Assembly (NCBI GenBank): GCA_005800865.1
Contig: SYEI01000343.1
Location: 1 to 6,344 of the forward strand
Direction of reading: 5' to 3'
DNA: 6,344 bases
Source of the DNA: Bacteroidota bacterium
GTDB taxonomy: Bacteria > Bacteroidota > Bacteroidia > B-17B0 > Aurantibacillaceae
The translations under genes and the position numbers were made by a program. The notes beneath the pieces are model-generated. The model was not told the DNA's origin, did not search any database, and was given only the letters and a program-made list of their open reading frames with translations. Positions 1 to 6,289 of this stretch are shown one piece after another; position 1 is the first letter of the stretch, and each line of letters opens with the position of its first letter.

Positions 1-369
1 AAACAAAATATTAGACAGTCTTACTGAATCAAATTCATCAGCTAAAATTTGAGCATTGGTATTAGTTAAATTAGCATTAGCAGCGTATAAATTTTCATCA
101 AATGGTAACACTTTTTGGTTATCACCTCTTGCAAAACGTAAAGCTCTGTAACTTAAAATACGCTCCGTATCGATAATGTGATTAATTACTTGTTTTACAG
201 TCCATTTTCCATCATCATAAAAATAATTCAATTTTTGACGAGGAATATCTTCAATAAAATCTAACACCATTTGATGGTTTGCCTTTAAGGCTGAAATAAT
301 ATCTCCTTCTGGAACAAGGTCGATATATTGAGAGAAATAAGGTATATGATCTTTTGCTAATGGTCTCAT
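1..369 (-). CDS. DinB-family protein, C-terminus cut by window edge
   Basis: Reading the minus strand from the ATG at 369-367 gives 123 uninterrupted codons to the edge. The segment around residues 54-82 (GKWTVKQVINHIIDTER, then YRALRFARGD) is typical of the DinB/YfiT four-helix-bundle superfamily. His64 in NHIIDTE matches the first of the three histidines that normally bind the metal; the other two would lie in the missing part. Family members are usually about 165-175 residues, so roughly 45 are absent. Known members include bacillithiol- and other thiol-dependent transferases, but many have no assigned reaction, and the substrate here cannot be told. The start lies one base after the pyrR stop, so it is probably cotranscribed with pyrR and purA. 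The family call is firm; the function is open. Confidence 0.88.
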   Translation of the reverse strand, partial: MRPLAKDHIPYFSQYIDLVPEGDIISALKANHQMVLDFIEDIPRQKLNYFYDDGKWTVKQVINHIIDTERILSYRALRFARGDNQKVLPFDENLYAANANLTNTNAQILADEFDSVRLSNILF

Positions 370-370
370 T

Positions 371-901
371 TTATTTGTCTATCAATGTTACTCTATCTTT
401 TTTATCTGTTTCTGCCCACTCTACTTTTACGTTTTGTGTTTCTATCGAATCAATTACTAACCCAATATATTTTGCTTGAATTGGAACATGGCGACTAAAT
501 CTTCTATCAACCAGCACCAATAACTCTACATCATTTGGTCGTCCAAATGCTAACATAGCATCTAAACCTGCTCTGATGGTTCTTCCAGTAAACAATACAT
601 CATCTACTAAAATCACATTTTTATCTTCAATGATAAAATCAATATTAGTGCGATTAGGAATTAGTTCTTTTTTACGGAAATCATCACGGTAAAAAGTAGT
701 GTCTAAATCGCCACAATTAATTTTTTTCTTTAAAATACCTTCTAATAATTTTTGGATACGGTGTGCCAAGTAAATGCCACGAGGCTGTAAACCAATGATA
801 ACTGTATTACTAAAATCGTTGTGAACTTCTATTAATTGATAGCAAAGGCGAGTAAGAGTAACTTCTAATTGTTTATTTTCTAATAAAACTCTTGGCTTCA
901 C
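371..901 (-). CDS. pyrR: PyrR-type uracil phosphoribosyltransferase / pyr regulator homologue
   Basis: The 176-residue protein matches PyrR along its whole length. It has GLQPRG near 37-42, the LDTTFYRDD segment at 66-74, the PRPP-binding loop VILVDDVLFTGRT at 96-108, and VDRRFSRHVPIQAKYIG at 131-147. PyrR converts uracil and PRPP to UMP; in Bacillus it also binds pyr mRNA to attenuate transcription. Here the helix bearing the RNA-contacting Thr18 and His22 of B. subtilis reads LTRLCYQL, keeping Thr17 and Arg18 but with Tyr21 where His22 would be, so RNA control may be weakened or lost (inference). The start is GTG at 901-899. In frame just upstream there is only a TAA at 916-914, with no ATG or TTG between. 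The gene follows purA by 48 bases and abuts the DinB gene. No pyrimidine biosynthesis gene or pyr-type leader is visible nearby. Confidence 0.93.
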   Translation of the reverse strand: MKPRVLLENKQLEVTLTRLCYQLIEVHNDFSNTVIIGLQPRGIYLAHRIQKLLEGILKKKINCGDLDTTFYRDDFRKKELIPNRTNIDFIIEDKNVILVDDVLFTGRTIRAGLDAMLAFGRPNDVELLVLVDRRFSRHVPIQAKYIGLVIDSIETQNVKVEWAETDKKDRVTLIDK

Positions 902-949
902 AGGTTTAATTTTTTAAAAGTAGCAATTTTCTTAATACAAAAGAGTAGA

Positions 950-2218
950 TTACATAAAAATAGTTTGAGTTCTATCTGGTCCGATAGATACAATAGTGAT
1001 AGGCACTTCTACTAATTTCTCAATATATTTTACGTAATCAATTAATGTTTGAGGTAAAGTATCTTTAGAAGTCATTTTAGTTAAATCTTCAGCCCACCCT
1101 TTTACTGTTACATAAACTGGAGTTACATCTGCTGGATCAATGCTAAATGGCAAATAATCAATTTTTTCGCCTTTGTGCATATAATGCGTGCAAACCTCTA
1201 ACGTATCAAAGTCAGATAATACATCTGCTTTCATCATCATAAGTTCTGTTACACCATTAATGGCGATTGCGTATTTTAAAGCAGGAATATCTAACCATCC
1301 ACAACGACGAGCACGGCCTGTAGTAGCTCCAAACTCACGTCCAATTTGGCGTATCTTCTCTCCTACTTCATTATCTAATTCGGTTGGAAAAGGACCGCTA
1401 CCAACACGAGTACAGTATGCTTTAAAAATACCAATCACGTTTCCGATGCGATTTGGAGCAATACCTAAACCATTACAAGCACCAGCACAAATAGTATTTG
1501 AAGAGGTAACAAATGGATAAGAACCAAAATCAATATCTAATAAAGAACCTTGAGCACCTTCGGCTAATATTTTTTGGCCCTTTTTAATTGCATCATTGAT
1601 GAAATGCTCTGTATCAATAAATTTTAATCTCTTTAATTCTTCAATAGCAGAAAACCAAGCTGGCTCTAATTCAGCCAAATTATATTCAAACTTATGAAAC
1701 TCTAACAATTGCTTATGTTTTTCAACTAAAGCATCGTATTTAGCTTTAAAATTAGGGCTTTCGATATCACCAATACGTAAACCATTACGTCCAGTTTTAT
1801 CCATATACGTTGGTCCAATACCTTTTAAAGTAGAACCGATTTTATCTTTTCCTTTTGCAGCCTCGCTAGCAGCATCTAATAAACGGTGAGTTGGTAAAAT
1901 TAAATGGGCACGTTTACTAATTACCAATTTTGAGCTAAAATCAACTCCTAAAGCAGTTAGTGCGTCAATTTCTTTTTTGAAAATTACAGGGTCAATTACA
2001 ACACCATTACCAATAACATTTAAGGCAGTTGGGTGAAAAATACCACTTGGAATTGTATGTAAAACGTGTTTTATTCCGTTAAACTCTAATGTATGACCTG
2101 CATTTGGGCCACCCTGAAAACGAGCAATAATGTCGTATTTAGGAGTTAAAACATCTACAATTTTTCCTTTTCCTTCATCGCCCCATTGTAGGCCAAGTAA
2201 TACATCTGCTTTGATCAT
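950..2218 (-). CDS. purA: adenylosuccinate synthetase
   Basis: PurA joins IMP and aspartate using GTP to make adenylosuccinate, the first committed step from IMP to AMP, in the cytoplasm. The 422-residue length is normal for the family (about 425-435). Near the N-terminus is GLQWGDEGKGKIVD (9-22) with catalytic Asp14, followed by GGPNAGHT (37-43) with catalytic His42. The IMP-binding stretch GSTLKGIGPTYMDKTGR spans 128-144, and AEGAQGSLLDIDFGSYPFVT spans 219-238. Further on are TTGRARRCGW (299-308), the MMMKADVL region (327-334) and the C-terminal SIGPDRTQTI (411-420). Every expected motif is present. The ATG at 2218-2216 places the P-loop-like motif at the usual distance from the start. A likely promoter lies just upstream, and pyrR follows after 48 bases, so purA probably heads a purA-pyrR-dinB transcript. 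Confidence 0.98.
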   Translation of the reverse strand: MIKADVLLGLQWGDEGKGKIVDVLTPKYDIIARFQGGPNAGHTLEFNGIKHVLHTIPSGIFHPTALNVIGNGVVIDPVIFKKEIDALTALGVDFSSKLVISKRAHLILPTHRLLDAASEAAKGKDKIGSTLKGIGPTYMDKTGRNGLRIGDIESPNFKAKYDALVEKHKQLLEFHKFEYNLAELEPAWFSAIEELKRLKFIDTEHFINDAIKKGQKILAEGAQGSLLDIDFGSYPFVTSSNTICAGACNGLGIAPNRIGNVIGIFKAYCTRVGSGPFPTELDNEVGEKIRQIGREFGATTGRARRCGWLDIPALKYAIAINGVTELMMMKADVLSDFDTLEVCTHYMHKGEKIDYLPFSIDPADVTPVYVTVKGWAEDLTKMTSKDTLPQTLIDYVKYIEKLVEVPITIVSIGPDRTQTIFM

Positions 2219-2253
2219 AAATAAATTGTTACGGGTTGTTTTTATTAAGCCTT

Positions 2254-2286
2254 CAAATTTACTATTATCATGTAAAGTTGAGCCAA
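2254..2286 (-). promoter_or_regulatory. predicted purA promoter (Bacteroidota type)
   Basis: On the minus strand TAAATTTG (2261-2254) is a perfect match to the Bacteroidota -7 element TAnnTTTG. A TTG at 2286-2284 lies 22 bases upstream, acceptable but slightly long for the -33 element. Transcription would begin near 2249-2247 and leave a leader of about 30 bases before the purA ATG. The rest of the 121-base gap (2219-2339) shows no small gene, convincing hairpin terminator or purine riboswitch. This is a motif match in AT-rich DNA, not proof of a start site. Confidence 0.5.
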
Positions 2287-2339
2287 TAACAAATTAACAA
2301 TTCATGGATTTTTGAACAAAATGGGGAGAAAAAATAAAA

Positions 2340-3101
2340 TTAAATCTCAATTTGCAAACCATCATAAGCCAACTCTATAAAAGACGGCAATTCTTTTGAG
2401 ACGTCTTCGTGCAAACCTAATTGATGCGAAATATGAGTGAAATAAGCTTTTTCTGGTTTTAACTCATTCATTAAATCGATGGCCTGTTGAAAGGTGTAAT
2501 GAGACACATGTTCTTCTCTACGAAGCGCATTGATGACAATAATTTTTGAGCCTTTTATCTTTTGTTTTTCCTCTTCCGAAATATAATTAGCATCTGTAAT
2601 ATAGGTGAAATCGTTTATTCTGTATGCTTTTACAGGCAAACGATAATGAATCACATCAATAGGTAATAATTCAATATCATTAATTTTGAGAGGTTTATCA
2701 TTTACTGTAAATACATCTATCTCGGGAATACCTGGATATTTATCTTCTGCAAAAATGTATGCAAATTCTCTTTTCAACGCTTCCTGAACACGCTCAGTAG
2801 CATAGACAGGCATTCGCATTTTATTGAAATAATTAAAGGCTTTTACTTCATCTAAACCTGCAATATGATCTTTATGCTCATGAGTAAAAACAACGGCATC
2901 CAAGGTTTTTATTTTTTGTCGAAGCATTTGTTGTCTAAAATCAGGACCCGAATCAATCACCACCTTAGTAGTATCACTTTCAATTAAAATAGAAGTTCTT
3001 AATCTGTTATCTTTAGGGTTTTGAGAACAACATACCGAACATTCGCAACAAATAATTGGAACGCCTTGTGATGTGCCAGTGCCTAAAAATGTTACCTTCA
3101 T
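2340..3101 (-). CDS. PhnP-like metallo-beta-lactamase-fold hydrolase
   Basis: This 253-residue protein has the full set of metallo-beta-lactamase metal ligands: HEHKDH at 74-79 (the HxHxDH motif), His152, Asp170 in YITDANYI, and His223 in FTHISHQLG. The N-terminus GTGTSQGVP (7-15), a Cys-rich segment with Cys19-x-Cys21-x-x-Cys24, then DNRLRTS (31-37), is the signature of the PhnP-related group, where these cysteines can form an extra structural metal site. PhnP itself is a cyclic phosphodiesterase of phosphonate breakdown, but no phn genes are near, so the substrate (perhaps a phosphodiester or nucleotide) is unknown. Bacteroidota carry this version widely, usually annotated only as an MBL-fold hydrolase. 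Its ATG overlaps the rhomboid stop codon by four bases (ATGA), suggesting translational coupling. Confidence 0.92.
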   Translation of the reverse strand: MKVTFLGTGTSQGVPIICCECSVCCSQNPKDNRLRTSILIESDTTKVVIDSGPDFRQQMLRQKIKTLDAVVFTHEHKDHIAGLDEVKAFNYFNKMRMPVYATERVQEALKREFAYIFAEDKYPGIPEIDVFTVNDKPLKINDIELLPIDVIHYRLPVKAYRINDFTYITDANYISEEEKQKIKGSKIIVINALRREEHVSHYTFQQAIDLMNELKPEKAYFTHISHQLGLHEDVSKELPSFIELAYDGLQIEI

Positions 3102-3748
3102 TTTAACTGATTTCTTAAAATTTCAAAATAAACATCTTTATTAAGTAATCCAATAACTAAGGTAAACAGCACTCCAAAAATAGCGCCCCAAAAATGTGCT
3201 TCATGACCAATTTTATCAACCGATTCATAACCCGTATTTCTTCTACTTAAGTAATAACTAATAGCTAAGTACAACACACCAAAAATCCAAGCTGGCATAG
3301 GAATAAAAAAGAATCCTAACTCTGTTAAAGGTAAACAAGTAATATAACTAAATATCAAAGCATTAACAGCACCGCTGGCACCTAATGAAGAATAATATTT
3401 ATTGTCTTTATTTTTAAAGTATTCAGAAATAGAAGATGCATAAATAGCACCAGTATACATCACAATATATAAAGCCATTCCCATTTTCTTGTCTGGTTCA
3501 CCATCATGGGATAATAATGCAGGAAAAACTTGCTCTTCCACAACACGCCCAAACATCCATAAAGCATACATATTAAATGCTAGGTGCAGATAATCACCAT
3601 GCAAAAAGGCATGTGATAAAAATCGATAATGTTGGTTGCCTTGATGAATTGAAAAGGGATGAAAAATATATTTATACTTTATCTCAGGCTTATCCATAGC
3701 ATATAAAGAGAAAGCAACTGTCAAAAAAATTATAGCGTATGTGATCAT
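3098..3748 (-). CDS. rhomboid-family intramembrane serine protease
   Basis: The 216-residue protein is very hydrophobic, with about six membrane segments (roughly 1-18, 48-70, 88-108, 121-140, 143-168 and 184-203). The rhomboid active site is complete. HLAFN (55-59) gives the HxxxN oxyanion residues His55 and Asn59, SLGASG (121-126) gives nucleophile Ser125, and HFWGAIFG (185-192) gives the HxxGxxxG motif with catalytic His185. YRFLSHAFLHGDYLHL (41-56) is the usual segment leading into TM2. It should therefore cleave membrane-anchored proteins within the bilayer of the inner membrane; its substrates are unknown. A soluble segment of about 17 residues (72-88) separates TM2 from TM3. It starts 43 bases after the ABM gene stop and ends in a four-base overlap with the metallo-hydrolase start. 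Confidence 0.94.
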   Translation of the reverse strand: MITYAIIFLTVAFSLYAMDKPEIKYKYIFHPFSIHQGNQHYRFLSHAFLHGDYLHLAFNMYALWMFGRVVEEQVFPALLSHDGEPDKKMGMALYIVMYTGAIYASSISEYFKNKDNKYYSSLGASGAVNALIFSYITCLPLTELGFFFIPMPAWIFGVLYLAISYYLSRRNTGYESVDKIGHEAHFWGAIFGVLFTLVIGLLNKDVYFEILRNQLK

Positions 3749-3791
3749 TTTTAGTAGCTAGTAAAAAGTGGTTAGTGTCTAATAATTTATT

Positions 3792-4076
3792 TTATAGTTG
3801 TTTTACGCTCCATGCTTCTGGTTTAGCATCAAATAATATTTTTGTTTTTGCCCAAACTCCTTCAAATAATTCTGATTGACGATAAGCTTCTAAATACTTT
3901 GACTCTTCCCAAATACTGAAGGTAAAGAAAATAGTTGGGTTATTAATATCCTGTAACAATTCAACATGTTTACAACCTTCCATGGCAGCAATTAAATCTT
4001 TACTTGCATTAAAAATATCTTTAAAACGTTCAATACAATCCGATTTAAACGTCATTTTTACAAATCTCTTAATCAT
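3792..4076 (-). CDS. ABM-fold (antibiotic biosynthesis monooxygenase-like) protein
   Basis: This small protein of 94 residues resembles the ABM/dimeric alpha-beta barrel family. It opens with MIKRFVKMTF, has GCKHVELLQDINNPTIFFTFSIWE near 34-57, and ends with the conserved block around AYRQSELFEGVWAKTKILF (65-82) followed by KPEAWSV. Members of this fold form dimers; some oxidise quinol-like or polyketide substrates without cofactors, while many small bacterial ones have no known reaction. Despite the family name, nothing here points to antibiotic synthesis. I chose the ATG at 4076-4074; a longer frame would need a TTG at 4085 and add only three residues. The start overlaps the stop of the upstream SAM-HAT-like gene by eight bases, so the two are probably translated together. 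Confidence 0.88.
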   Translation of the reverse strand: MIKRFVKMTFKSDCIERFKDIFNASKDLIAAMEGCKHVELLQDINNPTIFFTFSIWEESKYLEAYRQSELFEGVWAKTKILFDAKPEAWSVKQL

Positions 4077-4887
4077 AAATTTCAACTATAATTCTATCAA
4101 TTTTATACTTACTTAATACCGATTTTTTAATGGCTAATTTATTGGCCGCTTGCCCTAATAAAGCTATTTCTAATAAATCCATCGAATTAAAAAAACATAC
4201 TACATCTCCAATTTTTACATCGTCGTAAGTATTGTAAATTTTAGTTACATCACCCGATGGTAAAGCAATAGAGAAACGTTTATTTCCAACATTTTTCTCA
4301 AATTCTTGTCTTGTAATGGTTGTAATTAAGTTCCCAAAACTATCTTCGTACAAGACAGAACCTTGTAAATTACTTGGTGTTGAAAAACTCTCAAAAGCGT
4401 ATAATTTACAATAGTCTTGTGTTTCTGAACTAAATTCCTCTATTGGAACATTATTAATTAGCTTATTAGCAATTTCCGTAAACACATCTCTTAAAAAAAA
4501 AGAATGTTGTTTTTCACTATCAAAATATAATTGGTAAACAGGCTCATTAAACGTTTTATCAATTAAGGTTAAAACGCAATTATCAGGGCAAATGATAAAT
4601 TGACCTTTATATTTAGTGAGCAAATAACGTGTATTATCAATATTTAAGTTCTTAATTGTATCGGTAGAGTTTAAAAACTTAATGGCAAATAAATGAATGG
4701 TATTTTCAGGAAAATAAGGCAAAGCACTCTTTAAAGCAAAAGCGCCTTCGTTATGTGCATGTGAATTAACATCGCAAGCTAAATCAACAATATGAGCATT
4801 AGGTTGTTTAGAATATAATACGCCTTTAACCATTGCCAAGTATGGGTCGCGGTAACCCAAATCTGTAGTAATGGTAATTATTGACAT
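4069..4887 (-). CDS. SAM hydroxide adenosyltransferase-like protein (DUF62/SAM-HAT), divergent active site
   Basis: The 272-residue protein has the two-domain layout of the DUF62 family, whose members include SAM hydrolases, chlorinase and fluorinase. The N-terminal domain carries TTDLGYRDPYLAMVKG (7-22), IHLFAI (64-69), FIICPDNCVLTLI (97-109) and FFLRDVF (130-136). The C-terminal domain carries GSVLYEDSFGNLITTI (176-191) and FFNSMDLLEIALLGQAANKL (232-251), which correspond to the adenosine-binding side. The hydrolase active-site block DPGVGxxR expected after IHLFAI is replaced by KFLNSTDTIK, and the FHGRDVF histidine is Phe131 or Leu132, so the usual Asp-Arg-His set seems absent. It may bind SAM or another nucleoside without that chemistry. 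The ATG at 4887 is preferred; the upstream TTG at 4914 lies inside the predicted -7 promoter element. The gene is divergent from phoH and overlaps the ABM gene by eight bases. Confidence 0.88.
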   Translation of the reverse strand: MSIITITTDLGYRDPYLAMVKGVLYSKQPNAHIVDLACDVNSHAHNEGAFALKSALPYFPENTIHLFAIKFLNSTDTIKNLNIDNTRYLLTKYKGQFIICPDNCVLTLIDKTFNEPVYQLYFDSEKQHSFFLRDVFTEIANKLINNVPIEEFSSETQDYCKLYAFESFSTPSNLQGSVLYEDSFGNLITTITRQEFEKNVGNKRFSIALPSGDVTKIYNTYDDVKIGDVVCFFNSMDLLEIALLGQAANKLAIKKSVLSKYKIDRIIVEIYD

Positions 4888-4911
4888 ATTGAAAACTTTT
4901 AATAGTATTCT

Positions 4912-4919
4912 CAAAAGTA
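4912..4919 (-). promoter_or_regulatory. predicted -7 element for the SAM-HAT-like operon
   Basis: The minus strand reads TACTTTTG here, a perfect TAnnTTTG match that ends 24 bases before the ATG at 4887, giving a leader of roughly 18 bases. I do not see a clear TTTG or TTG at the -33 position, so the assignment rests on the -7 box and its placement. Transcription from here would cover the SAM-HAT-like, ABM, rhomboid and metallo-hydrolase genes. Confidence 0.45.
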
Positions 4920-4942
4920 AATAATATTTTAGGCTTACTTTT
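4913..4942. repeat. inverted repeat in the divergent promoter region
   Basis: AAAAGTAA (4913-4920) and TTACTTTT (4935-4942) are perfect 8-base inverted copies separated by 14 bases. A further ACTTTT occurs at 4895-4900. The left arm overlaps the predicted -7 element of the minus-strand operon. The right arm on the plus strand reads TACTTTTA, one base short of a -7 box for phoH. It could be a paired promoter arrangement, an operator, or chance in AT-rich DNA. The rest of 4888-4993 shows no other clear signal. Confidence 0.4.
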
Positions 4943-4993
4943 AGGTTATAAACTATTTGATTAACACGATTATTAACATAAATTTATTGGAAC

Positions 4994-5953
4994 TTGATAG
5001 AAAAAGTAATTACCCTTGATAGCGTTGAACCTGTTGAAATATATGGCGTAAACGACGTTAAACTCAACGTTATAAAAAAATACTTCCCAAAACTTAAACT
5101 TATCGCCAGAGGCTATTCCATCAAAGCATTAGGAGACGAAGCTGAAATAGCCTTCTTTGAGAAGAAGCTTACGATGATGGTAGATTATTACCATAAAAAT
5201 GGCTTACTCACCGATACGGTTATTGAGCGATTATTGGGGCAAACAGGGGATAATTTATTGCACGCAAAAGAAGAGGCCACTGGTTCTGACATTATTGTAT
5301 TTGGGAATAGTGGCTTAGTTATTAAAGCACGAACCGACAATCAACGTAAAATGATGCAATCGGTAAATACCAACGATATGATATTTGCTGTTGGTCCAGC
5401 TGGAACTGGAAAAACCTATACAGCGGTTGCTTTGGCGGTGAGAGCTTTAAAAAATAAAGAGGTAAAACGTATTATTCTAACTCGTCCGGCCGTGGAAGCT
5501 GGAGAAAATTTAGGCTTTTTGCCAGGTGATTTAAAAGAAAAATTAGATCCATATATGCAGCCATTGTACGATGCCTTGTATGACATGATTCCTTTGGATA
5601 AATTAAATCAATACATTGAAGCGAAAATTATTCAGATTGCACCCTTAGCCTTTATGCGCGGACGAACTTTGGATAATGCATTCGTCATATTAGATGAAGC
5701 ACAAAACACGACTGAAAGCCAGATGAAAATGTTTTTGACACGTATGGGAGCAAACGCCAAATTCATTATTAATGGCGATATGACTCAAATTGATTTACCT
5801 CGTCATCAAACTTCTGGTTTAGCACAAGCCGTTCGATTATTAAAGAATACAAATGGCATTGAAATTATAGAACTAACTACCGTTGATGTTATTAGACATC
5901 GCTTAGTGAAAGCTATAATTGAAAAATACGAGGGAGACGCTATAAAGAAATAG
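4994..5953 (+). CDS. phoH: PhoH-family P-loop ATPase
   Basis: This 319-residue protein is a standard-length PhoH. A KH-like N-terminal part (about 10-66) precedes the ATPase domain, which holds Walker A GPAGTGKT (134-141), LTRPAVEAGENLGFLPGDL (162-180), and Walker B VILDEAQN (231-238) with Asp234 and Glu235. It continues with FIINGDMTQIDLPR (257-270), as in the superfamily 1 helicase-like fold. PhoH proteins are cytoplasmic ATPases linked to RNA metabolism and, in E. coli, to phosphate starvation, but their precise role is unsettled. The start is TTG at 4994: in frame upstream only ATT, TAT, TGG and AAC lie before a TAA at 4979, and the protein from TTG aligns with the usual beginning of the family. 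A MazG-like gene follows after four bases. Confidence 0.95.
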   Translation: MIEKVITLDSVEPVEIYGVNDVKLNVIKKYFPKLKLIARGYSIKALGDEAEIAFFEKKLTMMVDYYHKNGLLTDTVIERLLGQTGDNLLHAKEEATGSDIIVFGNSGLVIKARTDNQRKMMQSVNTNDMIFAVGPAGTGKTYTAVALAVRALKNKEVKRIILTRPAVEAGENLGFLPGDLKEKLDPYMQPLYDALYDMIPLDKLNQYIEAKIIQIAPLAFMRGRTLDNAFVILDEAQNTTESQMKMFLTRMGANAKFIINGDMTQIDLPRHQTSGLAQAVRLLKNTNGIEIIELTTVDVIRHRLVKAIIEKYEGDAIKK

Positions 5954-5957
5954 GATT

Positions 5958-6287
5958 ATGAAAGTAAGCGAAGCACAAAAAACAGTAGATGACTGGATTA
6001 AACAATACGGCGTTAAATACTTTAGCGAATTAACCAATATGGCTATGCTTACTGAAGAAGTTGGTGAGGTAGCTCGTATTATCGCTCGCCGATATGGAGA
6101 ACAAAGCGAGAAAGAATCGGACAAAAATAAAGACTTAGGTGATGAACTAGCTGATGTGCTATTTGTATTAATATGTTTAGCCAACCAAACTGGCATAGAT
6201 TTGGAAGAGGCATTAAAGAGAAATCTTGATAAAAAAACAAATCGAGATTCGGAACGACATATTAATAATGATAAACTAAAATCCTAG
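5958..6287 (+). CDS. MazG-like nucleotide pyrophosphohydrolase
   Basis: This 109-residue protein is a single-domain member of the all-alpha NTP pyrophosphatase (MazG) superfamily. It shows the two metal-binding motifs: EEVGE at 33-37 (EExxE) and GDELADVLFVL at 61-71 (ExxD with Glu63 and Asp66). Such enzymes hydrolyse nucleoside triphosphates to monophosphate and pyrophosphate, often to clear non-canonical nucleotides; the preferred substrate cannot be read from sequence. The basic tail after about residue 88 is common in Bacteroidota members. It starts only four bases after the phoH stop, so the two genes are almost certainly cotranscribed, and another start follows two bases after its own stop. 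Confidence 0.93.
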   Translation: MKVSEAQKTVDDWIKQYGVKYFSELTNMAMLTEEVGEVARIIARRYGEQSEKESDKNKDLGDELADVLFVLICLANQTGIDLEEALKRNLDKKTNRDSERHINNDKLKS

Positions 6288-6289
6288 CC

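Noticed and set aside
1297..1326. TTGRARR in PurA where many homologues have Pro at the third position of the RxRR segment
   Set aside because: That position varies between homologues (E. coli has Arg); the conserved arginines and all catalytic residues are present, so it is not a defect.
1188..1520. A 110-codon open frame on the plus strand
   Set aside because: It lies wholly antisense to purA, whose motifs run through the same bases. Its translation resembles no family, and it has no promoter or operon context.
2219..2339. Possible riboswitch, terminator or small gene in the gap before purA
   Set aside because: I found no stable hairpin followed by a T run, no purine-riboswitch-like core and no plausible short coding frame; only the promoter match is supportable.
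3792..4076. Antibiotic biosynthesis cluster suggested by the ABM-family name
   Set aside because: No other biosynthetic, resistance or export genes are present, and small ABM-fold proteins are common housekeeping genes.
4888..4914. TTG-initiated N-terminal extension of the SAM-HAT-like protein (nine extra residues)
   Set aside because: The extension is not family-like, the ATG at 4887 directly precedes the conserved TTDLG motif, and the TTG is part of the predicted -7 element TACTTTTG.
5903..6196. A 97-codon open frame on the minus strand
   Set aside because: It is antisense to the end of phoH and most of the MazG-like gene, both well supported. Its serine-rich translation is typical of a shadow frame.
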